Below are positions 1-5,716 of a DNA stretch of 6,034 nt, piece by piece. The position numbers and the translations under genes were made by a program. The stretch covers positions 1-6,034 of the forward strand of contig VBGQ01000040.1 in NCBI GenBank assembly GCA_005882055.1, given 5' to 3'. Under the pieces are notes generated by a model. That model was not told the origin of the DNA, did no database searches, and saw only the letters and a list, made by a program, of their open reading frames with translations. Every line of letters begins with the position of its first letter. The first letter of the stretch is position 1. This DNA is from Chloroflexota bacterium (lineage in GTDB: Bacteria; Chloroflexota; Limnocylindria; QHBO01).

Positions 1-340
1 GCAGCCCGCGACGGCTGACGCGGATCCGCGTGAGCTGTCCGGCGGGCTCGGCCGGCGCCGGCGGTCGGGCACCGCGCACGGGCAGCGAAACCTGCACCGA
101 TGCGATGGCCTGGTCGGCCTGCCGCATGCGGAGCCGCAGCTGCTCCACGAAGGCGGGATCCGGATCCGCGGCTGGCGCTCCGGATTGCGCGACGCTCGCT
201 GCCGCGGCGAGCTCGGCTGCGGTGCGCGCCATGCCAGCCTCATCGGGGTTGCCGACATCGTCCGGCGATGGCCGGCCGCCGTTGATCAGCGCATCCAGGT
301 AGTGGTCGAAGCGCTCGGCGAGGTCCCGTTCGTCAGCCAT
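1..340 (-). CDS. Putative anti-sigma/membrane partner of the adjacent ECF sigma factor, N-terminal part (cut by window edge)
   Basis: This partial gene has 113 complete codons and runs off the left edge. Its ATG lies inside the end of the upstream ECF sigma gene (8-bp overlap), so translation is probably coupled. The N-terminus is acidic and helical (MADERDLAERFDHYLDALING), followed by an Ala-rich helix around residues 38-52. Residues 58-64 are ADPDPAF, followed by VEQLRLRMRQA. The same motif opens the partner of the second sigma factor in this window. No HxxxCxxC zinc-finger anti-sigma motif is present and the visible part has no cysteine. The last visible residues, 109-113, are SRRGL, which looks like a twin-arginine motif, so a Tat-type hydrophobic segment or membrane anchor could begin just past the edge. 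Position and motif suggest control of the sigma factor. That role is inferred, and the effector or sensor portion is not visible. Confidence 0.72.
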   Translation of the reverse strand, partial: MADERDLAERFDHYLDALINGGRPSPDDVGNPDEAGMARTAAELAAAASVAQSGAPAADPDPAFVEQLRLRMRQADQAIASVQVSLPVRGARPPAPAEPAGQLTRIRVSRRGL

Positions 341-914
341 CGGCGGCCTCCCCGACGAGCGCGGCCTTGCGAAGGGCGCGGTACTGCAGCACCTTGGCGT
401 TGCCGCGCGTGATCCCCATCTCGTCGGCCGTTTCGGCCACGCTCAGGCGCTGGATGAAGCGCAGCTCGAGCACGCGCCGGTAATTCGCGGGGAGGCGCCG
501 CAGCAGCGAATCGACCTGCTTCCTGGCGCGGTCCTCGCCGGCGCCCGATCTCTCCCGTGAAGCCTCCGGGCCTGACCGCTCGGACGTGTCGGCTGGCTCC
601 CAGCCGGCGCCCACCTGATCGGTCCCGATGACCGGCAGGCGGTAGAAGGCACGCCAGTAGTCGGCGATCGCGTTCTGGCCGACCCGGTACAGCCAGCTGA
701 CGATCTGTCCCATGTCCCGCGTGGTATCCAGCTGCTCGACGGCGCGCATGAAGACCTGCGCGGTCAGGTCCTCCGCATCCGGTGCGTTCCCCACGCGCGC
801 GTAGATGAACCGATAGATGGGCACCACCTGCGCCTCGTAGATCTCCTCGAAGAGACCACGGCCCGGCGCCTCGGCAGCGGGGGAATCGCTCGGTTGTTCG
901 GGGGTGGTCGCCAT
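333..914 (-). CDS. ECF-type RNA polymerase sigma factor (sigma-70 family)
   Basis: This 193-residue protein has the usual ECF size and two-domain plan. Sigma region 2 spans about residues 21-90, with the helix YRFIYARVGNAPDAEDLTAQ and the SWLYRVGQNAIADYWR promoter-melting/-10 segment. Region 4 spans about 133-187, with LLRRLPANYRRVLELRF and a helix-turn-helix at about 157-185 ending in VLQYRALRKAA. A polar Ser/Arg/Glu-rich linker joins them, and no extra C-terminal domain is present. The ATG at 914 lies 41 bp downstream of the GAF gene. A GGGTGAG sequence abuts it, so the ribosome binding site is poor and translation may depend on the upstream genes. The next gene overlaps by 8 bp and is its likely regulator. 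It would direct RNA polymerase to a specific stress or envelope regulon. The signal is unknown, and I see no obvious target promoter in the window. Confidence 0.93.
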   Translation of the reverse strand: MATTPEQPSDSPAAEAPGRGLFEEIYEAQVVPIYRFIYARVGNAPDAEDLTAQVFMRAVEQLDTTRDMGQIVSWLYRVGQNAIADYWRAFYRLPVIGTDQVGAGWEPADTSERSGPEASRERSGAGEDRARKQVDSLLRRLPANYRRVLELRFIQRLSVAETADEMGITRGNAKVLQYRALRKAALVGEAADG

Positions 915-955
915 CTCACCCGGTCTACGCGGCGGGTTACGCGAGGGGATGCGCG

Positions 956-1450
956 TCAGGGACGCGGGCGGAGGGGCGCGAGCAGGGCGGCGATCTCCTC
1001 GAGGAAGATGCGGTCCGTCTCGTCGAACGCGGCGGGATCGGTCGCGTCGATGTCGATCTCACCGACCACCTGCCCTTCAGCGAGGACGGGCACCACGATC
1101 TCGCTGCGGGTCGTCGCGAAGCAGGCCAGGTAGCGGGGATCGGCATTCACGTCGTCGACGACCTGCGTCTGGCCGGAGGCAGCGGCAGCTCCGCAGATGC
1201 CGGTGCCGATGGGGATGCGCGTGTGCTCCGTCGCCTCGGGACCGATCCACGGCCCCAGCATGAGGTCGGTCCCGCCCGTGTCGACCCAGTAGATCCCGAC
1301 CCAGTCGTAGTGCGGGAAACGCTCGTGCAGCTCCTCGACGGCGCGCTGCGCGGCGGCCTCGGGGCCGGGAGCCTCGGCGATCGCCTGGCGAACCACGTTC
1401 ATCGCGTCGCCGTGGGCGACCGGGCGCTCCTCGATGACCGGGTGGCTCAC
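956..1450 (-). CDS. GAF-domain protein of the free methionine-(R)-sulfoxide reductase (fRMsr) family
   Basis: This 164-residue protein is essentially one GAF domain. The family reduces free methionine-(R)-sulfoxide in the cytoplasm, using thioredoxin as reductant. Family hallmarks are visible: HYDWVGIYWVD (residues 47-57), IPIGTGICGAA (79-89), VVDDVNADPRYLACF (97-111) and SEIVVPVL (116-123). Cys86 and Cys110 match Cys94 and Cys118 of the E. coli enzyme (numbering from memory). The site equivalent to Cys84 is His76, with identical spacing (10 and 24 residues), so one redox cysteine is replaced. The protein may be a reductase with altered recycling or a ligand-binding GAF sensor. The start is GTG, supported by a GAGGG ribosome binding site 5 bp upstream; an internal ATG (residue 17) is less likely. 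It lies 7 bp after the hxlR-like gene in the same transcript. Confidence 0.87.
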   Translation of the reverse strand: MSHPVIEERPVAHGDAMNVVRQAIAEAPGPEAAAQRAVEELHERFPHYDWVGIYWVDTGGTDLMLGPWIGPEATEHTRIPIGTGICGAAAASGQTQVVDDVNADPRYLACFATTRSEIVVPVLAEGQVVGEIDIDATDPAAFDETDRIFLEEIAALLAPLRPRP

Positions 1451-1457
1451 CGCGCCC

Positions 1458-1847
1458 TCACTGCCGGCTGGCGGGGCCTGCGGCCCATCGGTCCGCCCAG
1501 AGGTCGATGGGACCGATGGCGCGGCGCAGGTCGGCGCCCTTCTCGGTCAGCGAGTACTCGACCCAGGGAGGGACCTCGGAGACCAGGCGCCGATCGATCA
1601 GCCCTTCGTCCTCGAGGAGCTTGAGGCGCTGCGAGAGCGTCGCGGAGTTGGCGCCACCCAGCGCGTCCTGCAGCTCGCAAAAGCGCTGGGTGCGGTCACC
1701 CAGCGCGTGGACGATGCGGAGCACCCATTTCTGCCCCAGCGTGTTCAGCGCAGCGGTCGCTGCGCTCTCGGCGCGCAGGGCCGCGGCCCTCCGTTCCGCA
1801 CGCGAGCGGACGTGCGCGGCTGAGGTCGATTGCAGGCCAGGCTCCAT
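1458..1847 (-). CDS. HxlR-family winged helix-turn-helix transcriptional regulator
   Basis: This 129-residue DNA-binding protein is typical in length for HxlR (MarR-like) dimeric regulators. The family core is clear: LNTLGQKWVLRIVHAL (residues 34-49), TQRFCELQDAL (53-63), LSQRLKLLEDEGLIDRR (71-87) and PPWVEYSLTEKG (93-104). In redox- or aldehyde-sensing members a Cys-Pro sits 13 residues before the Trp of the GKW motif. Here that position is Ser28 followed by Ala. The only cysteine is Cys57, inside the helix-turn-helix. The ATG at 1847 is preferred because the family match begins shortly after it and because a promoter sits immediately upstream, giving a nearly leaderless mRNA. An upstream extension of the frame would run antisense through the neighbouring sigma gene. 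It is the first gene of the four-gene minus-strand run and probably represses its own promoter through the inverted repeat at its start. Confidence 0.9.
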   Translation of the reverse strand: MEPGLQSTSAAHVRSRAERRAAALRAESAATAALNTLGQKWVLRIVHALGDRTQRFCELQDALGGANSATLSQRLKLLEDEGLIDRRLVSEVPPWVEYSLTEKGADLRRAIGPIDLWADRWAAGPASRQ

Positions 1848-1880
1848 AGGGCGGCAAACGGTATCACCGGCCCTATGGAG
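1842..1880. promoter_or_regulatory. Perfect 11-bp inverted repeat, probable HxlR operator
   Basis: CTCCATAGGGC (1842-1852) and its exact reverse complement GCCCTATGGAG (1870-1880) are separated by 17 bp. On the minus strand one arm fills the start of the -35/-10 spacer and the other covers the predicted transcription start and the ATG of the hxlR-like gene. Bound protein would block RNA polymerase, which is the classic layout of an autorepressor site. The same site lies about 100 bp upstream of the plus-strand ECF gene and could influence it. An mRNA hairpin hiding the start codon is possible only if transcription begins further upstream. Confidence 0.68.
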
Positions 1881-1886
1881 GGTCAA
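1851..1886 (-). promoter_or_regulatory. Sigma-70-type promoter of the hxlR-GAF-ECF-partner operon
   Basis: Read on the minus strand, TTGACC (1886-1881, five of six consensus bases) is followed by a 17-bp spacer and TACCGT (1863-1858, of the TAnnnT type). Transcription would begin near 1851, only a few bases before the ATG at 1847. The transcript would be leaderless or nearly so, which fits the absence of a Shine-Dalgarno sequence before this start. Confidence 0.58.
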
Positions 1887-1979
1887 CCGGAGTGGCGGGA
1901 CCTCCCAGAGCGCGATACGCGGGTCTGAATACCAGGCGCCACCGAAGGATTTGCCGTCCGCCAAGCGACTAACTTGCCG
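1887..1979. other. Remainder of divergent intergenic region between the hxlR-like and second ECF genes
   Basis: This non-coding stretch precedes the plus-strand ECF gene. I see no convincing sigma-70 promoter for that gene. A TAACTT hexamer at 1970-1975 has the TAnnnT form and would give a leaderless start at 1980, but it has no matching -35. No GGAAC-type ECF promoter at proper spacing is obvious either. GGGA/TCCC and GGCGCC palindromes occur but are expected by chance at this GC content. Confidence 0.4.
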
Positions 1980-2528
1980 ATGACCTTGCAAGCGCATCTG
2001 AGCGCCGAGCCGGAGAACCTGAACGCCATCGTGGCGGACCAGGCCGCCTTCCGTGTGTGGTACGAGCTGGCGCTGCCGCGCGTGTACCGATACCTGCTGG
2101 CCCGCTGTGGCAGCGACCCGGATCTCGCCGAGGAGCTTACGCAGCAGACGTTCGTTGAAGCCGTGCGCCGAAGGGCGAGCCACGACGGGCGGTCCGACGC
2201 AGTCACCTGGCTGTGCGGCATCGGGCGCCACAAGCTGTTGGATCACTACCGCCGCGCCGGCCGGGACAGCCGGCGTCAGCTCCGCCTGGTGTCGGAATCG
2301 CCGGGGCAGTCTGATTCGTGGTCGCAGCACGAGCTGCGATCTGGGGTGGAATCGGCACTTGCCCGGCTCCCGGGTGAGCAGCGAATTGTCATGACCCTGC
2401 GCTACCTCGACCAGATGCCGGTCCGCGAGATCGCATCCACCATCGGTCGCTCAGAGAAGGCGACCGAATCCCTCCTCTCGCGAGCGCGTGAGGCCTTGGG
2501 AAGCGTCTACGGAGCGCCAGACCGATGA
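1980..2528 (+). CDS. ECF-type RNA polymerase sigma factor (second, distinct from the minus-strand one)
   Basis: This 182-residue protein has both ECF domains. Region 2 spans about residues 22-93 (FRVWYELALPRVYRYLLARC, DPDLAEELTQQTFVEAV, VTWLCGIGRHKLLDHYRR). Region 4 spans about 120-173 (LARLPGEQRIVMTLRYLDQM, then VREIASTIGRSEKATESLLSRAREAL with the helix-turn-helix). Its linker and recognition helix differ clearly from the other ECF factor in this window, so the two belong to different ECF subgroups and probably read different promoters. I chose the ATG at 1980; a TTG two codons earlier is possible. No Shine-Dalgarno sequence is visible, so a leaderless mRNA is plausible. Its last codon overlaps the ATG of the next gene (ATGA), implying coupled synthesis of the sigma factor and its membrane partner in similar amounts. 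Confidence 0.94.
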   Translation: MTLQAHLSAEPENLNAIVADQAAFRVWYELALPRVYRYLLARCGSDPDLAEELTQQTFVEAVRRRASHDGRSDAVTWLCGIGRHKLLDHYRRAGRDSRRQLRLVSESPGQSDSWSQHELRSGVESALARLPGEQRIVMTLRYLDQMPVREIASTIGRSEKATESLLSRAREALGSVYGAPDR

Positions 2529-4315
2529 ACGACGATCAGCTGACCCGTCTCTTCCGCTCGCTCGAAGAGCAGGCGGACCCCGATCCGGCGTTCAACGAGT
2601 CCCTCTTCGAGCGGCTCGAGCGCGAAGCACACGTCGGCGCGCGACGGCGCACGTCGGCTCGCTGGGTCCTGCTGGCCGCGGCGTTGCTCGTGGCGGCGAC
2701 GGTCGGGGCTGCCGCGGCGATCGGGAGCGGCCTCGTCAAGCTCCCCTTCGAGCTCGCCGTGGCCTCACCCACCCCGAGCCCATCCGCCACGGCCGCAGAG
2801 AGCGCCACCCCGATCCCAAGCGCGAGCGGATCGGCTGCGGCGACGCCGTTGCCAATCGCGTCGATTCCCGACGGGACCTCGATCGGCAGCCTGATCGCCA
2901 CGCACGATGGTTTTCTGGCCATCGGGTCGGCGGGGGGCAGGGTTAACGTGCTGTTGCACGCACCAGCCGACGCGAGCACATGGCAGCCGGTCGATGACCC
3001 AGGATTCGGTCGAATCATGGAAGCGGTCGCCGGAACCTCATCAGAAATCCTCTTGACCAACACAAAATGGGATCTGAGCGGGCCATACAACGTCTGGCGT
3101 TCGACGGACGGCCAGAAGTGGGCGTTGGAGACTGGATGGACGTCTGACTCGGCGACGGAGCCGGTCGCTGTCGCCGGGGGACCTGCCGGGTTCCTCATTC
3201 TCGGCCCACCCGGCCCAACCTCGAACGTCTGGGCCTCGTCCGATGGCCAGACGTGGACCCACAGCTCGATCGGCCCCGATGTTGCGGGAGCGGTCGTGGT
3301 GGATGGCGGCTTCCTGGCTTATTCGCCGGAGCAGATGTACGCCTCGGTCAATGAGGTTGCGTGGCAGGCGGTCTCATCGCCAGTCAACGCGTCCGGGAAC
3401 CAGGCCATCAGCCACATCTTCGCCGTCGGCTCGAGGGTGGTGGCGGTGACATGCCAGCTGGTCGAACCCACCTCATGTAGCGTATGGACCAGCACCCTCG
3501 AAGGATCAACGGGATCCTTGGCCTTGCACTGGACAGCGACGTCCGACGAGCAGCTCATGAACGGCTATTCGGTCACCGCCTCAGCGGGAACGACGAACCG
3601 CGCGTTCATGTGGGGCTACGACTTGAATACCTACGGCCGGGTAGCCTGGACCTCGAGCGACGGTACCCATTGGTCTCGTACTGCGTTGGCCGATGCTGCG
3701 CTGGGCGCTGGCATGCCGAGCACTTTCGCCGCTGGCCCGTCAGCGGCAGTGGCCATCGGCTGGACCGAAAGCAGCGGGGTGGGTGTCGGTGGCGAGCTCT
3801 GGCAATCACCGGACGGCGTGTCCTGGGCGCCGGCCAACGCGCCGATGGTCCCGCCTCCGCCCCAGGTTCCGGCAGGCCCGTGCCCGGCCCAACCGACGAC
3901 ACTGCAGCAGCTCATCGATATCGGCGCCGTCAAAGCAGCTACCTGCTTTGGGCAGACCCCCCTCACCGTGCGCGCTTACAGCAGCGATTGCGGCGGCTGT
4001 GGCGGGACCGGCTTCCCGCGGCACTCACCTGAGTGGATCGCGAACGTCTACGCCCCCTGGTACGTCAGCACGGCACTCATCGCACCAGGCGCCCCAGGTA
4101 CTCGGTTGGGCGTGTGGCCCTTGCCGTCGGCTCACCTCACGCTGCCGACGGAGGGCACGCCCGTTGAGCTGACGGGACACTTCAACGACCCTGTCTCGCC
4201 GGAGTGCCGGATCATTCCCTCATTCGTGGGCGCGGAGCTGCCGCCTCAGTCAGAGGCAGAAGCTGGATGCCGGCAGGCGTTCGTCGTAACGTCCTTCACC
4301 GCCGTCGGCAGCTAG
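2525..4315 (+). CDS. Membrane-anchored sigma-factor partner with Asp-box beta-propeller and Cys-rich C-terminal domain
   Basis: This 596-residue single-pass protein probably has its N-terminus in the cytoplasm and its bulk outside. Residues 1-45 are charged and contain ADPDPAF (17-23) followed by NESLFERLEREA, as in the other sigma partner here. They lack a zinc-finger motif. Residues 47-70 form a transmembrane helix after an Arg-rich stretch. Residues 80-115 are a Pro/Ser/Thr/Ala linker. From about 120 to 440 come repeats ending in Asp-box motifs: STDGQKW (193-199), SSDGQTW (238-244), SSDGTHW (377-383) and SPDGVSW (428-434). Degenerate copies end at Trp153, Trp280 and Trp336. Repeat spacing of 36-56 residues suggests a seven-bladed propeller. 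The tail (about 450-596) has six cysteines, including DCGGCGG, and a GHFNDP motif. It overlaps the ECF gene by 4 bp. I infer an anti-sigma sensor; no catalytic residues or ligand can be assigned. Confidence 0.8.
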   Translation: MNDDQLTRLFRSLEEQADPDPAFNESLFERLEREAHVGARRRTSARWVLLAAALLVAATVGAAAAIGSGLVKLPFELAVASPTPSPSATAAESATPIPSASGSAAATPLPIASIPDGTSIGSLIATHDGFLAIGSAGGRVNVLLHAPADASTWQPVDDPGFGRIMEAVAGTSSEILLTNTKWDLSGPYNVWRSTDGQKWALETGWTSDSATEPVAVAGGPAGFLILGPPGPTSNVWASSDGQTWTHSSIGPDVAGAVVVDGGFLAYSPEQMYASVNEVAWQAVSSPVNASGNQAISHIFAVGSRVVAVTCQLVEPTSCSVWTSTLEGSTGSLALHWTATSDEQLMNGYSVTASAGTTNRAFMWGYDLNTYGRVAWTSSDGTHWSRTALADAALGAGMPSTFAAGPSAAVAIGWTESSGVGVGGELWQSPDGVSWAPANAPMVPPPPQVPAGPCPAQPTTLQQLIDIGAVKAATCFGQTPLTVRAYSSDCGGCGGTGFPRHSPEWIANVYAPWYVSTALIAPGAPGTRLGVWPLPSAHLTLPTEGTPVELTGHFNDPVSPECRIIPSFVGAELPPQSEAEAGCRQAFVVTSFTAVGS

Positions 4316-4325
4316 CGATGCCAGC

Positions 4326-4345
4326 GGCCTCGGTTGACCGCGGCC
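4326..4345. terminator. Possible hairpin between convergent genes
   Basis: In the 48-bp gap between the convergent propeller-protein and cupredoxin genes, GGCC-T-CGG, loop TTGA, CCG-C-GGCC can fold into a 7-bp stem with one internal mismatch. No run of T follows on either strand, so an intrinsic terminator is only weakly supported. Position is the main argument. Confidence 0.28.
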
Positions 4346-4363
4346 TAATGCTTCAAGCCCGGC

Positions 4364-4756
4364 TTACTGCACCGTGACCGTCATGTTCATGCTCGAGTGG
4401 ATCTTGCAGGTCACGTTGAAGGTGCCGGCGTTGCTGAAGGTGATGTCCACCGACTGACCTGCCGGGAGGCTCTTGTCGAAGGCGGCGTTGGCGTCGGGCT
4501 TTCCATCCTTGCCGTTGGTCACCGTGTGATCGACGGTGTCCTTGTTCTGGAAGGTGACCGTGCTGCCGGCCTTGACGGTGAGGCTCGTCGGGCTGAACGC
4601 CAGGCCGGACAGGGTGACCACGTTGGACCCCGACGCCCCTGCCGACTGAGAGCCGCCAGACGTGTTGTTCGCGCTGCACGCCGCCAGCAGGGCGCCGATC
4701 GCAAGAGCGGCGATGAGGATGGATGGTCGGGAGGAAGGAATCCGGTGCACGCGCAT
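4364..4756 (-). CDS. Cupredoxin (plastocyanin/amicyanin-like) lipoprotein
   Basis: This 130-residue secreted copper protein probably carries electrons at the outer face of the membrane. The N-terminus is a lipoprotein signal peptide: basic start, hydrophobic core ILIAALAIGALL, and lipobox LAAC with acylated Cys27. A Ser/Gly-rich spacer (28-44) follows, then a single cupredoxin domain (about 45-130). Type 1 copper ligands are visible as His77 (DHTV), Cys117, His120 and Met123. The C-x2-H-x2-M spacing matches amicyanin rather than the longer plastocyanin loop. Another Met follows at 125. The ATG at 4756 is chosen over an upstream ATG at 4798 because AAAGGAG lies 9 bp before it and a normal signal peptide follows. 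It is divergent from ccmA/ccmB, so a link to cytochrome c-based respiration is plausible. Its redox partner is unknown, and a copper storage or trafficking role cannot be excluded. Confidence 0.92.
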   Translation of the reverse strand: MRVHRIPSSRPSILIAALAIGALLAACSANNTSGGSQSAGASGSNVVTLSGLAFSPTSLTVKAGSTVTFQNKDTVDHTVTNGKDGKPDANAAFDKSLPAGQSVDITFSNAGTFNVTCKIHSSMNMTVTVQ

Positions 4757-4765
4757 CGGGCTGGG

Positions 4766-4772
4766 CTCCTTT
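4766..4772 (-). promoter_or_regulatory. Ribosome binding site deciding the cupredoxin start
   Basis: AAAGGAG on the minus strand lies 9 bp before the ATG at 4756. It is the strongest Shine-Dalgarno sequence I saw in the window and rules in the shorter start, which gives a normal lipoprotein signal peptide. Confidence 0.75.
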
Positions 4773-4799
4773 CGACTCGGGTTGGCGGGCGGTTGCACG

Positions 4800-4808
4800 A
4801 GTATCGCA
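4800..4808 (-). promoter_or_regulatory. Possible extended -10 promoter of the cupredoxin gene
   Basis: On the minus strand TGCGATACT reads as an extended -10 element (TGn plus GATACT, four of six matches), about 44 bp before the start codon. There is no good -35 at 16-18 bp, so the call depends on the extended element. Confidence 0.35.
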
Positions 4809-4872
4809 GTCAGCCTGCGGATGCTCTCGCGCCTCCAACATCTACGGGCGCGGTTTCAGGCATCGGGCGCAT

Positions 4873-4902
4873 TTGACGCACCTTTCGGCAAGGTCGCATA
4901 GT
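4873..4902 (+). promoter_or_regulatory. Probable sigma-70-type promoter of ccmA-ccmB
   Basis: TTGACG (4873-4878) is followed by an 18-bp spacer and CATAGT (4897-4902), with five and four matches to consensus. The predicted transcription start is near 4909, before the ATG at 4940. The -10 overlaps the alternative GTG start at 4901, which argues against using that GTG. Confidence 0.5.
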
Positions 4903-4939
4903 GCGGAGGCACCCACTCCCAGAGCCCGCCTCAGCGAGC

Positions 4940-5716
4940 ATGCCGCAGACGACCATCTACTCCTCTCCTCGATCGGTTGGCGCGCCCGAGCAGCTGCCAC
5001 CCGCGGTCGCCACCCACGAGCTGGCCCGGCTCTTCGGCGGTCATCCCGCGCTGGCCGGCGTCTCGCTGACCGTCACCGCAGGCCACTGCGTCCTGCTGGT
5101 TGGTCCCAACGGCGCGGGCAAGACGACGCTGCTTCGCATCCTGGCCACGGCGATTCGCCCCTCCTTCGGAACCGCGGCGGTGGATGGCCTGGACGTCGCC
5201 GCGCATCCCGACCTGGTTCGATCGCGGGTGGCATATCTCTCGCACGCGACCGGCCTCTATGACGACCTGACCGCCCGGGAAAACCTCGTCTTCGCGGCCA
5301 CCATGCTTGGCCTCGAGCCCGCCAGCTCCGGGGGACGGGTCGGCGAGGTCCTCGATGAGGTCGGGCTCGCCGAGGACGATGTCCTGCGCGTGCGCGGCTT
5401 CTCCGCTGGCATGCGCCGCCGCCTGGCACTCGGTCGGGTCCTCCTGGCACGCCCTAGCTTGGTGCTGCTTGACGAGCCGTTCGCCGCCCTCGATCCCGCT
5501 GGGATCCAGCTCATGGAGGGCCTGCTTGACCGATGGCGCCGCTCGGGCGTCACCGCGCTCGTCGCGGCGCACGTCACGGAGCACATCGCCGCCCACGCCG
5601 ACGCTACGGTGCAGCTGCAGGGCGGCGCGGTGGTGCGGGTCACCGGCGATGGCGTGGTCGCATGGCCTCCGGCGCGCGAGCCGGCCGCTCCGCGCGCCGT
5701 CGAGGTGGCACCGTGA
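4940..5716 (+). CDS. ccmA: Heme exporter / cytochrome c maturation ABC transporter ATP-binding protein CcmA
   Basis: This 258-residue ATPase works with the CcmB and CcmC membrane subunits. In system I cytochrome c biogenesis its ATP hydrolysis helps release heme-loaded CcmE. The nucleotide-binding parts appear in order: Walker A GPNGAGKTT (55-63), YLSHATGLYDDLTARENL (99-116) covering the Q-loop region in the CcmA style with His where many ABC proteins have Gln, signature FSAGM (154-158), Walker B LVLLDEP (174-180), D-loop ALD and H-loop His211. A Pro/Ala-rich tail of about 20 residues is variable and unexplained. The ATG at 4940 is favoured because a promoter -10 overlaps the alternative GTG at 4901, although neither start has a strong ribosome binding site. 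The assignment to ccmA rather than a generic ABC ATPase depends on the ccmB-like gene that overlaps it by 4 bp (GTGA). Confidence 0.88.
   Translation: MPQTTIYSSPRSVGAPEQLPPAVATHELARLFGGHPALAGVSLTVTAGHCVLLVGPNGAGKTTLLRILATAIRPSFGTAAVDGLDVAAHPDLVRSRVAYLSHATGLYDDLTARENLVFAATMLGLEPASSGGRVGEVLDEVGLAEDDVLRVRGFSAGMRRRLALGRVLLARPSLVLLDEPFAALDPAGIQLMEGLLDRWRRSGVTALVAAHVTEHIAAHADATVQLQGGAVVRVTGDGVVAWPPAREPAAPRAVEVAP

Noticed and set aside
21..170. Repeated CGGATCCGCG at 21-30 and 161-170
   Set aside because: Both copies lie inside coding sequence. The second reflects the Asp-Pro-Asp-Pro codons, and two copies of a short GC-rich word do not make a repeat family.
30..412. Plus-strand open frames over the sigma partner and the end of the first ECF gene
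   Set aside because: Compositionally biased shadow frames (Ala/Arg/Ser-rich), opposite a minus-strand frame with a coupled start and the ADPDPAF motif.
952..966. CGCGTC-AGG-GACGCG hairpin across the GAF stop codon
   Set aside because: It is a perfect 6-bp stem but has a 3-base loop and no T run. Such stems are common by chance at this GC content, so I do not call a terminator.
1848..2330. Upstream extension of the hxlR-like reading frame, giving a 290-residue protein
   Set aside because: The added part is antisense to the well-supported ECF gene and has no family similarity. The HxlR match, promoter and operator all fit the ATG at 1847.
2536..3198. Open frame of 220 codons antisense to the propeller protein
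   Set aside because: It lies wholly inside a gene with membrane helix, linker and repeat structure, and shows no domain of its own.
4353..4841. Alternative minus-strand frame of 162 codons over the cupredoxin gene
   Set aside because: It is frame-shifted relative to the cupredoxin gene, Arg/His/Gln-rich, and lacks the signal peptide and copper ligands.
4901..4939. GTG start for ccmA, adding 13 residues
   Set aside because: The GTG overlaps a probable -10 element, and the extra residues are outside the conserved ATPase domain. It remains possible if transcription starts further upstream.
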